A DNA stretch of 64,000 nt, taken from NCBI GenBank assembly GCA_027186245.1, contig CP114483.1:19240220-19304219 (forward strand). Direction: 5' to 3'. The DNA is from Coriaria nepalensis (lineage: Eukaryota; Streptophyta; Magnoliopsida; Cucurbitales; Coriariaceae). Made by a program: the position numbers and the translations under genes. Of the stretch, positions 50,317-62,109 are shown in pieces; the stretch's first letter is position 1; each line of letters opens with the position of its first letter. The notes beneath the pieces are model-generated. The model made no database searches and had not been told where the DNA came from. It saw only the letters and a program-made list of their open reading frames with translations.

Positions 50317-52842
50317 ATGCATAGTTGCCTTTAATAGATCAATTGCGAGTTATGCATGAAAGTCGTGTTTTAAATGAAAAAATATAATTAGTTCGAAGTG
50401 CCTTCAAACAATTTAATGATCTGAAAACACTGAATGATATGCTCTTTAAGGCTAAAATAATGCATTTTTGTATTCAATAGATTAATTGCAGGTTATGTAA
50501 GAAAATCATGTTTGAAGGGCAAAAATATAATTCGTTCGAATTCATTTATAATGATTTAATGACTAGAAGAGCCTCAATGACATGATTTTAACGCTAAGTA
50601 AATGTATAGTTGCCTTCAATAGATCAACTTCAAGTTATGCACGAAAGACATGTTTAAAAGACGAATTTCATCTGAAGTGATTCAGAATGATTTAATGAGT
50701 AAAAGAGACGCAATAATATGACGTTAACACTAAAAAAATGCATAGTTGCCTTTAGTAGATCAATTGAAAGTTATGCATGAAAGTTGTGTATTGAATGCGA
50801 AAATAGAATTAGTTCGAAGTGCTTCCAATCAATTTAATTGTCTGAAAAGACTGAATGATATGCTCTTTAAGGCTAAAATAATGCATTGTTGTATTCAACA
50901 GATTAATTGCAGGTTATGTAAGAAAATCATGTTTGAAGGGCAAAAATATAATTCGTTCGAATTAATTTATAATGATTTAATGACTAGAAGAGCCTCAATG
51001 ACATTCTTTTAAGGCTAAGTAAATGTATAGTTGCCTACAATAGATCAACTGCAAGTTATGCACGAAAGACATGTTTAAAAGACGAATTTCATCTAAAGTG
51101 ATTTAGAATGATTTAATGAGTAAAAGAGATGCAATAATATGACTTTAACACTAAAAAAATGCATAGTTGCCTTTAGTAGATCAATTGCAAGTTATGCGTG
51201 AAAGTCGTGTATTAAATGCGAAAATAGAATTAGTTCGAAGTGCTTTCAAACAATTTAATTATCTGAAAAGACTGAATGATATGCTCTTTAAGGCTAAAAT
51301 AATGCATTGTTGTATTCAACAGATTAATTGCAGGTTATGTAAGAAAATCATGTTTGAAGGGCAAAAATATAATTCATTCGAATTCATTTATAATGATTTA
51401 AGGACTAGAAGAGCCTCAATGACATGATTTTAACGCAAAGTAAATGTATAGTTGCCTTCAATAGATCAACTGCAAGTTATGCACGAACGACATGTTTAAA
51501 AGACGAATTTCATCTGAAGTGATTTAGAATGATTTAATGAGTAAAAGAGATGCAATAATATGACGTTAACACTAAAAAAATGCATAGTTCCCTTCAGTAG
51601 ATCAATTGGAAGTTATGCATGAAAGTCGTGTATTAAATGCAAAAATAGAATTAGTTCGAAGTGTTTTCAACCAATTTAATGATCTTAAAAGACTGAATGA
51701 TATGCTCTTTAAGGCTAAAATAATGCATTGTTGTATTCAGTAGATTAATTGCAGGTTATGTAAGAAAATCATGTTTGAAGGGCAAAAATATAATTCGTTC
51801 GAATTCATTTATAATGATTTAATGACTAGAAGAGCCTCAATGACATGATTTTAACGCTAAGTAAATGTATAGTTGCCTTCAACAGATCAACTTCAAGTTA
51901 TGCACGAAAGTCATGTTCAAAAGGTGAATTTCTTCCGAAGTGATTCAGAATGATTTAATGAGTAAAAGAGACGCAATAATATGACTTCAACACTAAAAAA
52001 ATGCATAGTTGCCTTTAGTAGATCAATTGCAAGTTATGCATGAAAGTCGTGTTTTAAATGCAAAAATAGAATTAGTTCGAAGTGCTTTCAAACAATTTAA
52101 TGATCTGAAAAGACTGAATGATATGCTCTTTAAGGCTAAAATAATGCATTTTTGTATTCAATAGATTAATTGCAGGTTATGTAAGAAAATCATGTTTGAA
52201 GGGCAAAAATATAATTCGTTCGAATTCATTTATAATGATTTAATGACTAGAAGAGCCTCAATGACATTCTTTTAAGGCTAAGTAAATGTATAGTTGCCTA
52301 CAATATATCAACTGCAAGTTATGCACGAAAGACAAGTTTAAAAGACGAATTTCATCTGAAATGATTTAGAATGATTTAATGAGTAAAAGAGATGAAATAA
52401 TATGACTTTAACACTAAAAAAATGCATAGTTGCCTTTAGTAGATCAATTGCAAGTTATGCGTGAAAGTCATGTATTAAATGCGAAAATAGAATTAGTTCG
52501 AAGTGTTTTCAAACAATTTAATTATCTGAAAAGACTGAATGATATGCTCTTTAAGGCTAAAATAATGGATTTTTGTATTCAATAGATTAATTGCGGGTTA
52601 TGTAAGAAAATCATGTTTGAAGGGCAAAAATATAATTCGTCCGAATTCATTTATAATGATTTAATGACTAGAAGAGCCTCAATGACATGATTTTAACGCT
52701 AAGTAAATGTATAGTTGCCTTCAATAGATCAACTGCAAGTTATGGACGAAAGACATGTTTAAAAGACGAATTTCATCTGAAGTGATTTAGAATGATTTAA
52801 TGAGTAAAAGAGATGCAATAATATGACTTTAACACTAAAAAA
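50317..52842 (+). repeat. Six-unit segment duplicated 9.68 kb away, copy 2
   Basis: Unit starts are 50317, 50738, 51159, 51580, 52001 and 52422. It carries the same linked rare marks as 40633-43159, but the A-tract before 52001 is seven A against eight before 42318. Other differences are CCAATCAATTT near 50826 where copy 1 has CCAAACAATTT, and GACAAGTTTAAAAG near 52332. After 52842 the two copies are followed by different unit classes. Confidence 0.9.
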
Positions 52843-53684
52843 ATGCATAGTTGCCTTTAGTAGATCAATTGCAAGTTATGCATGAAAGTCGTGTATTAAA
52901 TGCAAAAATTGAATTAGTTCGAAGTGCTTTCAAACAATTTAATTATCTGAAAAGACTGAATGATATGCTCTTTAAGGCTAAAATAATGCATTGTTGTATT
53001 CAACAGATTAATTGCAGGTTATGTAAGAAAATCATGTTTGAAGGGCAAAAATATAATTCATTCGAATTCATTTATAATGATTTAAGGACTAGAAGAGCCT
53101 CAATGACATGATTTTAACGCTAAGTAAATGTATAGTTGCCTTCAATAGATCAACTGCAAGTTATGCACGAACGACATGTTTAAAAGACGAATTTCATCTG
53201 AAGTGATTTAGAATGATTTAATGAGTAAAAGAGATGCAATAATATGACGTTAACACTAAAAAAATGCATAGTTCCCTTCAGTAGATCAATTGGAAGTTAT
53301 GCATGAAAGTCGTGTATGAAATGCAAAAATAGAATTAGTTCGAAGTGTTTTCAAACAATTTAATGATCTGAAAAGACTGAATGATATGCTCTTTCAGGCT
53401 AAAATAATGTATTGTTGTATTCAGTAGATTAATTGCAGGTTATGTAAGAAAATCATGTTTGAAGGGCAAAAGTATAATTCGTTCGAATTCATTTATAATG
53501 ATTTAAGGACTAGAAGAGCCTCAATGACATGATTTTAACGCTAAGTAAATGTATAGTTGCCTTCAATAGATCAACTGCAAGTTATGCACGAAAGTCATGT
53601 TCAAAAGGTGAATTTCGTCCGTAGTGATTCAGAATGATTTAATGAGTAAAAGAGAAGCAATAATATGACTTTAACACTAAAAAA
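52843..53684 (+). repeat. Two transition units
   Basis: Unit 52843 is a class X unit with GCATGAAAG and AAAAATTGAATTAG. Unit 53264 opens as class Y (TTCCCTTCAG), but from about 53390 its B sub-repeat reads TATTCAGTAG and CAAAAGTATAATTC, the version seen in the third unit of the following 1265-bp HOR. That HOR pattern therefore begins inside this unit. Confidence 0.75.
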
Positions 53685-54949
53685 ATGCATAGTTGCCTTT
53701 AATAGATCAATTGCGAGTTATGCATGAAAGTCGTGTTTTAGATGAAAAAATATAATTAGTTCGAAGTGCTTTCAAACAATTTAATGATCTGAAAAGACTG
53801 AATGATATGCTCTTTAAGGCTAAAATAATGCATTTTTGTATTCAATAGATTAATTGCAGGTTATGTAAGAAAATCATGTTTGAAGGGCAAAAATATAATT
53901 CGTTCGAATTCATTTATAATGATTTAATGACTAGAAGAGCCTCAATGACATTCTTTTAAGGCTAAGTAAATGTATAGTTGCCTACAATAGATCAACTGCA
54001 AGTTATGCACGAAAGACATGTTTAAAAGACGAATTTCATCTGAAGTGATTTAGAATGATTTATAATGAGTAAAAGAGATGCAATAATATGACTTTAACAC
54101 TAAAAAAATGCATAGTTGCCTTTAGTAGATCAATTGCAAGTTATGCGTGAAAGTCATGTATTAAGTGCGAAAATAGAATTAGTTCGAAGTGTTTTCAAAC
54201 AATTTAATTATCTGAAAAGACTGAATGATATGCTCTTTAAGGCTAAAATAATGCATTTTTGTATTCAATAGATTAATTGCGGGTTATGTAAGAAAATCAT
54301 GTTTGAAGGGCAAAAATATAATTCGTTCGAATTCATTTATAATGATTTAATGACTAGAAGAGCCTCAATGACATGATTTTAACGCTAAGTAAATGTATAG
54401 TTGCCTTCAATAGATCAACTGCAAGTTATGGACGAAAGACATGTTTAAAAGACGAATTTCATCTGAAGTGATTTAGAATGATTTAATGAGTAAAAGAGAT
54501 GCAATAATATGACTTTAACACTAAAAAAATGCATAGTTGCCTTTAGTAGATCAATTGCAAGTTATGCATGAAAGTCGTGTATTAAATGCAAAAATTGAAT
54601 TAGTTCGAAGTGTTTTCAAACAATTTAATGATCTGAAAAGACTGAATGATATGCTCTTTCAGGCTAAAATAATGCATTGTTGTATTCAGTAGATTAATTG
54701 CAGGTTATGTAAGAAAATCATGTTTGAAGGGCAAAAGTATAATTCGTTCGAATTCATTTATAATGATTTAAGGACTAGAAGAGCCTCAATGACATGATTT
54801 TAACGCTAAGTAAATGTATAGTTGCCTTCAATAGATCAACTGCAAGTTATCCACGAAAGTCATGTTCAAAAGGTGGATTTCGTCCGTAGTGATTCAGAAT
54901 GATTTAATGAGTAAAAGAGAAGCAATAATATGACTTTAACACTAAAAAA
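53685..54949 (+). repeat. 1265-bp, 3-unit HOR, copy 1
   Basis: Units start at 53685 (423 bp), 54108 and 54529. The first has GCGAGTTATG, GTTTTAGATG and AAATATAATTAG, and its C contains GATTTATAATGAG, a two-base gain over GATTTAATGAG that explains 1265 = 3x421+2. The second has GTATTAAGTGCG; the third has CAGTAGATT and CAAAAGTATAATTC. Confidence 0.93.
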
Positions 54950-56214
54950 ATGCATAGTTGCCTTTAATAGATCAATTGCGAGTTATGCATGAAAGTCGTG
55001 TTTTAGATGAAAAAATATAATTAGTTCGAAGTGCTTTCAAACAATTTAATGATCTGAAAAGACTGAATGATATGCTCTTTAAGGCTAAAATAATGCATTT
55101 TTGTATTCAATAGATTAATTGCAGGTTATGTAAGAAAATCATGTTTGAAGGGCAAAAATATAATTCGTTCGAATTCATTTATAATGATTTAATGACTAGA
55201 AGAGCCTCAATGACATTCTTTTAAGGCTAAGTAAATGTATAGTTGCCTACAATAGATCAACTGCAAGTTATGCACGAAAGACATGTTTAAAAGACGAATT
55301 TCATCTGAAGTGATTTAGAATGATTTATAATGAGTAAAAGAGATGCAATAATATGACTTTAACACTAAAAAAATGCATAGTTGCCTTTAGTAGATCAATT
55401 GCAAGTTATGCGTGAAAGTCATGTATTAAGTGCGAAAATAGAATTAGTTCGAAGTGTTTTCAAACAATTTAATTATCTGAAAAGACTGAATGATATGCTC
55501 TTTAAGGCTAAAATAATGCATTTTTGTATTCAATAGATTAATTGCGGGTTATGTAAGAAAATCATGTTTGAAGGGCAAAAATATAATTCGTTCGAATTCA
55601 TTTATAATGATTTAATGACTAGAAGAGCCTCAATGACATGATTTTAACGCTAAGTAAATGTATAGTTGCCTTCAATAGATCAACTGCAAGTTATGGACGA
55701 AAGACATGTTTAAAAGACGAATTTCATCTGAAGTGATTTAGAATGATTTAATGAGTAAAAGAGATGCAATAATATGACTTTAACACTAAAAAAATGCATA
55801 GTTGCCTTTAGTAGATCAATTGCAAGTTATGCATGAAAGTCGTGTATTAAATGCAAAAATTGAATTAGTTCGAAGTGTTTTCAAACAATTTAATGATCTG
55901 AAAAGACTGAATGATATGCTCTTTCAGGCTAAAATAATGCATTGTTGTATTCAGTAGATTAATTGCAGGTTATGTAAGAAAATCATGTTTGAAGGGCAAA
56001 AGTATAATTCGTTCGAATTCATTTATAATGATTTAAGGACTAGAAGAGCCTCAATGACATGATTTTAACGCTAAGTAAATGTATAGTTGCCTTCAATAGA
56101 TCAACTGCAAGTTATCCACGAAAGTCATGTTCAAAAGGTGGATTTCGTCCGTAGTGATTCAGAATGATTTAATGAGTAAAAGAGAAGCAATAATATGACT
56201 TTAACACTAAAAAA
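54950..56214 (+). repeat. 1265-bp, 3-unit HOR, copy 2
   Basis: Unit starts are 54950 (423 bp), 55373 and 55794. All marks of copy 1 recur in order, including GATTTATAATGAG at about 55322. The C just before the copy reads TTATCCACG and GGTGGATTTCG, changes that also precede copy 3 but not copy 1. Copies 2 and 3 are therefore the more recent pair. Confidence 0.93.
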
Positions 56215-57479
56215 ATGCATAGTTGCCTTTAATAGATCAATTGCGAGTTATGCATGAAAGTCGTGTTTTAGATGAAAAAATATAATTAGTTCGAAGTGCT
56301 TTCAAACAATTTAATGATCTGAAAAGACTGAATGATATGCTCTTTAAGGCTAAAATAATGCATTTTTGTATTCAATAGATTAATTGCAGGTTATGTAAGA
56401 AAATCATGTTTGAAGGGCAAAAATATAATTCGTTCGAATTCATTTATAATGATTTAATGACTAGAAGAGCCTCAATGACATTCTTTTAAGGCTAAGTAAA
56501 TGTATAGTTGCCTACAATAGATCAACTGCAAGTTATGCACGAAAGACATGTTTAAAAGACGAATTTCATCTGAAGTGATTTAGAATGATTTATAATGAGT
56601 AAAAGAGATGCAATAATATGACTTTAACACTAAAAAAATGCATAGTTGCCTTTAGTAGATCAATTGCAAGTTATGCGTGAAAGTCATGTATTAAGTGCGA
56701 AAATAGAATTAGTTCGAAGTGTTTTCAAACAATTTAATTATCTGAAAAGACTGAATGATATGCTCTTTAAGGCTAAAATAATGCATTTTTGTATTCAATA
56801 GATTAATTGCGGGTTATGTAAGAAAATCATGTTTGAAGGGCAAAAATATAATTCGTTCGAATTCATTTATAATGATTTAATGACTAGAAGAGCCTCAATG
56901 ACATGATTTTAACGCTAAGTAAATGTATAGTTGCCTTCAATAGATCAACTGCAAGTTATGGACGAAAGACATGTTTAAAAGACGAATTTCATCTGAAGTG
57001 ATTTAGAATGATTTAATGAGTAAAAGAGATGCAATAATATGACTTTAACACTAAAAAAATGCATAGTTGCCTTTAGTAGATCAATTGCAAGTTATGCATC
57101 AAAGTCGTGTATTAAATGCAAAAATTGAATTAGTTCGAAGTGTTTTCAAACAATTTAATGATCTGAAAAGACTGAATGATATGCTCTTTCAGGCTAAAAT
57201 AATGCATTGTTGTATTCAGTTGATTAATTGCAGGTTATGTAAGAAAATCATGTTTGAAGGGCAAAAGTATAATTCGTTCGAATTCATTTAGAATGATTTA
57301 AGGACTAGAAGTGCCTCAATGACATGATTTTAACGCTAAGTAAATCTATAGTTGCCTTCAATAGATCAACTGCAAGTTATGCACGAAAGTCAGGTTCAAA
57401 AGGTGAATTTCGTCCGTAGTGATTCAGAATGATTTAATCAGTAAAAGAGAAGCAATAATATGACTTTAACACTACAAAA
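56215..57479 (+). repeat. 1265-bp, 3-unit HOR, copy 3 (last unit diverged)
   Basis: Unit starts are 56215 (423 bp), 56638 and 57059. The first two units match the earlier copies. Unit 57059 has CATCAAAG and CAGTTGATT where copies 1 and 2 have CATGAAAG and CAGTAGATT. It also serves as the first unit of the following 2526-bp HOR, so the two periodicities meet here. Confidence 0.88.
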
Positions 57480-59583
57480 ATGCATAGTTGCCTTTAATAG
57501 ATCATTTGCGAGTTATGCATGAAAGTCGTGTTTTAAATGAAAAAATATAATTAGTTCGAAGTACTTTCAAACAATTTAATGATCTGAAAAGACTGAATGA
57601 TATGCTCTTTACGGCTAAAATAATGCATTTTTGTATTCAATAGATTAATTGCAGGTTATGTAAGAAAATCATGTTTGAAGGGCAAAAATATAATTCGTTC
57701 GAATTCATTTATAATGATTTAATGACTAGAAGAGCCTCAATGACATGATTTTAACGCTAAGTAAATGTATAGTTGCCTTCAATAGATCAACTTCAAGTTA
57801 TGCACGAAAGACATGTTTAAAAGACGAATTTCATCTGAAGTGATTCAGAATGATTTAATAAGTAAAACAGACGCAATAATATGACGTTAACACTAAAAAA
57901 ATGCATAGTTGCCTTTGGTAGATCAATTGCAAGTTATGCATGAAAGTCGTGTATTAAATGCGAAAATAGAATTAGTTCGAAGTGCTTTCAAACAATTTAA
58001 TTATCTGAAAAGACTGAATGACATGCTCTTTCAGGCTAAAATAATGCATTGTTGTATTCAATAGATTAATTGGAGGTTATGTAAGAAAATCATGTTTGAA
58101 GGGCAAAAATATAATTCGTTCGAATTCATTTATAATGATTTAATGACTAGAAGAGCCTCATTGACATGATTTTAAGTCTAAGTAAATGTATAGTTGCCTA
58201 CAATAGATCAACTGCAAGTTATGCACGAAAGACATGTTTAAAAGACGAATTTCATCTGAAGTGATTTAGAATGATTTAATGAGTAAAAGAGATGCAATAA
58301 TATGACTTTAACACTAAAAAAATGCATCGTTGCCTTTAGTAGATCAATTGCAAGTTATGCGTGAAAGTCGTGTATTAAATGCGAAAATAGAATTAGTTCG
58401 AAGTGCTTTCAAACAATTTAATTATCTGAAAAGACTGAATGATATGCTCTTTAAGGCTAAAATAATGCATTGTTGTATTCAACAGATTAATTGCAGGTTA
58501 TGTAAGAAAATCATGTTTGAAGGGCAAAAATATAATTCATTCGAATTCATTTATAATGATTTAAGGACTAGAAGAGCCTCAATGACATGATTTTAACGCT
58601 AAGTAAATGTATAGTTGCCTTCAATAGATCAACTGCAAGTTATGCACGAACGACATGTTTAAAAGACGAATTTCATCTGAAGTGATTTAGAATGATTTGA
58701 TGAGTAAAAGAGATGCAATAATATGACGTTAACACTAAAAAAATGCATAGTTCCCTTCAGTAGATGAATTGGAAGTTATGCATGAAAGTCGTGTAATAAA
58801 TGCAAAAATAGAATTAGTTAGAAGTGTTTTCAACCAATTTAATGACTGAAAAGACTGAATGATATGCTCTTGAAGGCTAAAATAATGCATTGTTGTATTC
58901 AGTAGATTAATTGCAGGTTATGTAAGAAAATCATGTTTGAAGGGCAAAAATATAATTCGTTCGAATTCATTTATAATGATTTAATGACTAGAAGAGCCTC
59001 AATGACATGATTTTAACGCTAAGTAAATGTATAGTTGCCTTCAACAGATCAACTTCAAGTTATGCACGAAAGTCATGTTCAAAAGGTGAATTTCGTCCGA
59101 AGTGATTCAGAATGATTTAATGAGTAAAAGAGACGCAATAATATGACTTCAACACTAAAAAAATGCATAGTTGCCTTTAGTAGATCAATTGCAAGTTATG
59201 CATGAAAGTCGTGTTTTAAATGCAAAAATAGAATTAGTTCGAAGTGCTTTCAAACAATTTAATGATCTGAAAAGACTGAATGATATGCTCTTGAAGGCTA
59301 AAATAATGCATTTTTGTATTCAATAGATTAATTGCAGGTTATGTAAGAAAATCATGTTTGAAGGGCAAAAATATAATTCGTTCGAATTCATTTATAATGA
59401 TTTAATGACTAGAAGAGCCTCAATGACATGATTTTAACGCTAAGTAAATGTATAGTTGCCTTCAATAGATCAACTGCAAGTTATGGACGAAAGACATGTT
59501 TAAAAGACGAATTTCATCTGAAGTGATTTAGAATGATTTAATGAGTAAAAGAGATGCAATAATATGACTTTAACACTAAAAAA
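57059..59583 (+). repeat. 2526-bp-type, 6-unit HOR (second series), copy 1 (2525 bp)
   Basis: Unit starts are 57059, 57480, 57901, 58322, 58743 (420 bp) and 59163. Marks: CAGTTGATT in the first; CACTACAAAAATG and ATCATTTGCGAG at the second; GACATGCTCTTTCAG with CATTGACATGATTTTAAGTC in the third; TAGATGAATTGG and GTAATAAATG in the fifth; CTCTTGAAGG in the fifth and sixth. The fifth unit has TTTAATGACTGAAAAG, one base short of the usual TTTAATGATCTGAAAAG, hence 2525. Confidence 0.9.
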
Positions 59584-62109
59584 ATGCATAGTTGCCTTTA
59601 GTAGATCAATTGCAAGTTATGCATCAAAGTCGTGTATTAAATGCAAAAATTGAATTAGTTCGAAGTGTTTTCAAACAATTTAATGATCTGAAAAGACTGA
59701 ATGATATGCTCTTTCAGGCTAAAATAATGCATTGTTGTATTCAGTTGATTAATTGCTGGTTATGTAAGAAAATCATGTTTGAAGGGCAAAAGTATAATTC
59801 GTTCGAATTCATTTATAATGATTTAAGGACTAGAAGAGCCTCAATGACATGATTTTAACGCTAAGTAAATGTATAGTTGCCTTCAATAGATCAACTGCAA
59901 GTTATGCACGAAAGTCATGTTCAAAAGGTGAATTTCGTCCGTAGTGATTCAGAATGATTTAATCAGTAAAAGAGAAGCAATAATATGACTTTAACACTAC
60001 AAAAATGCATAGTTGCCTTTAATAGATCATTTGCGAGTTATGCATGAAAGTCGTGTTTTAAATGAAAAAATATAATTAGTTCGAAGTGCTTTCAAACAAT
60101 TTAATGATCTGAAAAGACTGAATGATATGCTCTTTAAGGCTAAAATAATGCATTTTTGTATTCAATAGATTAATTGCAGGTTATGTAAGAAAATCATGTT
60201 TGAAGGGCAAAAATATAATTCGTTCGAATTCATTTATAATGATTTAATGACTAGAAGAGCCTCAATGACATGATTTTAACGCTAAGTAAATGTATAGTTG
60301 CCTTCAACAGATCAACTTCAAGTTATGCACGAAAGTCATGTTCAAAAGGTGAATTTCGTCCGAAGTGATTCAGAATGATTTAATGAGTAAAAGAGACGCA
60401 ATAATATGACTTCAACACTAAAAAAATGCATAGTTGCCTTTAGTAGATCAATTGCAAGTTATGCATGAAAGTCGTGTTTTAAATGCAAAAATAGAATTAG
60501 TTCGAAGTGCTTTCAAACAATTTAATGATCTGAAAAGACTGAATGATATGCTCTTGAAGGCTAAAATAATGCATTTTTGTATTCAATAGATTAATTGCAG
60601 GTTATGTAAGAAAATCATGTTTGAAGGGCAAAAATATAATTCGTTCGAATTCATTTATAATGATTTAATGACTAGAAGAGCCTCATTGACATGATTTTAA
60701 GTCTAAGTAAATGTATAGTTGCCTACAATAGATCAACTGCAAGTTATGCACGAAAGACATGTTTAAAAGACGAATTTCATCTGAAGTGATTTAGAATGAT
60801 TTAATGAGTAAAAGAGATGGAATAATATGACTTTAACACTAAAAAAATGCATAGTTGCCTTTAGTAGATCAATTGCAAGTTATGCGTGAAAGTCGTGTAT
60901 TAAATGCGAAAATAGAATTAGTTCGAAGTGCTTTCAAACAATTTAATTATCTGAAAAGACTGAATGATATGCTCTTTAAGGCTAAAATAATGCATTGTTG
61001 TATTCAACAGATTAATTGCAGGTTATGTAAGAAAATCATGTTTGAAGGGCAAAAATATAATTCATTCGAATTCATTTATAATGATTTAAGGACTAGAAGA
61101 GCCTCAATGACATGATTTTAACGCTAAGTAAATGTATAGTTGCCTTCAATAGATCAACTGCAAGTTATGCACGAACGACATGTTTAAAAGACGAATTTCA
61201 TCTGAAGTGATTTAGAATGATTTGATGAGTAAAAGAGATGCAATAATATGACGTTAACACTAAAAAAATGCATAGTTCCCTTCAGTAGATGAATTGGAAG
61301 TTATGCATGAAAGTCGTGTAATAAATGCAAAAATAGAATTAGTTCGAAGTGTTTTCAACCAATTTAATGATCTGAAAAGACTGAATGATATGCTCTTGAA
61401 GGCTAAAATAATGCATTGTTGTATTCAGTAGATTAATTGCAGGTTATGTAAGAAAATCATGTTTGAAGGGCAAAAATATAATTCGTTCGAATTCATTTAT
61501 AATGATTTAATGACTAGAAGAGCCTCAATGACATGATTTTAACGCTAAGTAAATGTATAGTTGCCTTCAACAGATCAACTTCAAGTTATGCACGAAAGTC
61601 ATGTTCAAAAGGTGAATTTCGTCCGAAGTGATTCAGAATGATTTAATGAGTAAAAGAGACGCAATAATATGACTTCAACACTAAAAAAATGCATAGTTGC
61701 CTTTAGTAGATCAATTGCAAGTTATGCATGAAAGTCGTGTTTTAAATGCAAAAATAGAATTAGTTCGAAGTGCTTTCAAACAATTTAATGATCTGAAAAG
61801 ACTGAATGATATGCTCTTGAAGGCTAAAATAATGCATTTTTGTATTCAATAGATTAATTGCAGGTTATGTAAGAAAATCATGTTTGAAGGGCAAAAATAT
61901 AATTCGTTCGAATTCATTTATAATGATTTAATGACTAGAAGAGCCTCAATGACATGATTTTAACGCTAAGTAAATGTATAGTTGCCTTCAATAGATCAAC
62001 TGCAAGTTATGGACGAAAGACATGTTTAAAAGACGAATTTCATCTGAAGTGATTTAGAATGATTTAATGAGTAAAAGAGATGCAATAATATGACTTTAAC
62101 ACTAAAAAA
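59584..62109 (+). repeat. 2526-bp, 6-unit HOR (second series), copy 2
   Basis: Unit starts are 59584, 60005, 60426, 60847, 61268 and 61689. Units 1, 2, 4, 5 and 6 match copy 1. Unit 3 (60426) differs over its first two thirds: it carries GTTTTAAATG, CTCTTGAAGG and GCATTTTTG, as in unit 6, and returns to the expected CATTGACATGATTTTAAGTC ending. The C before it is also of the unit-6 type. Confidence 0.9.
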
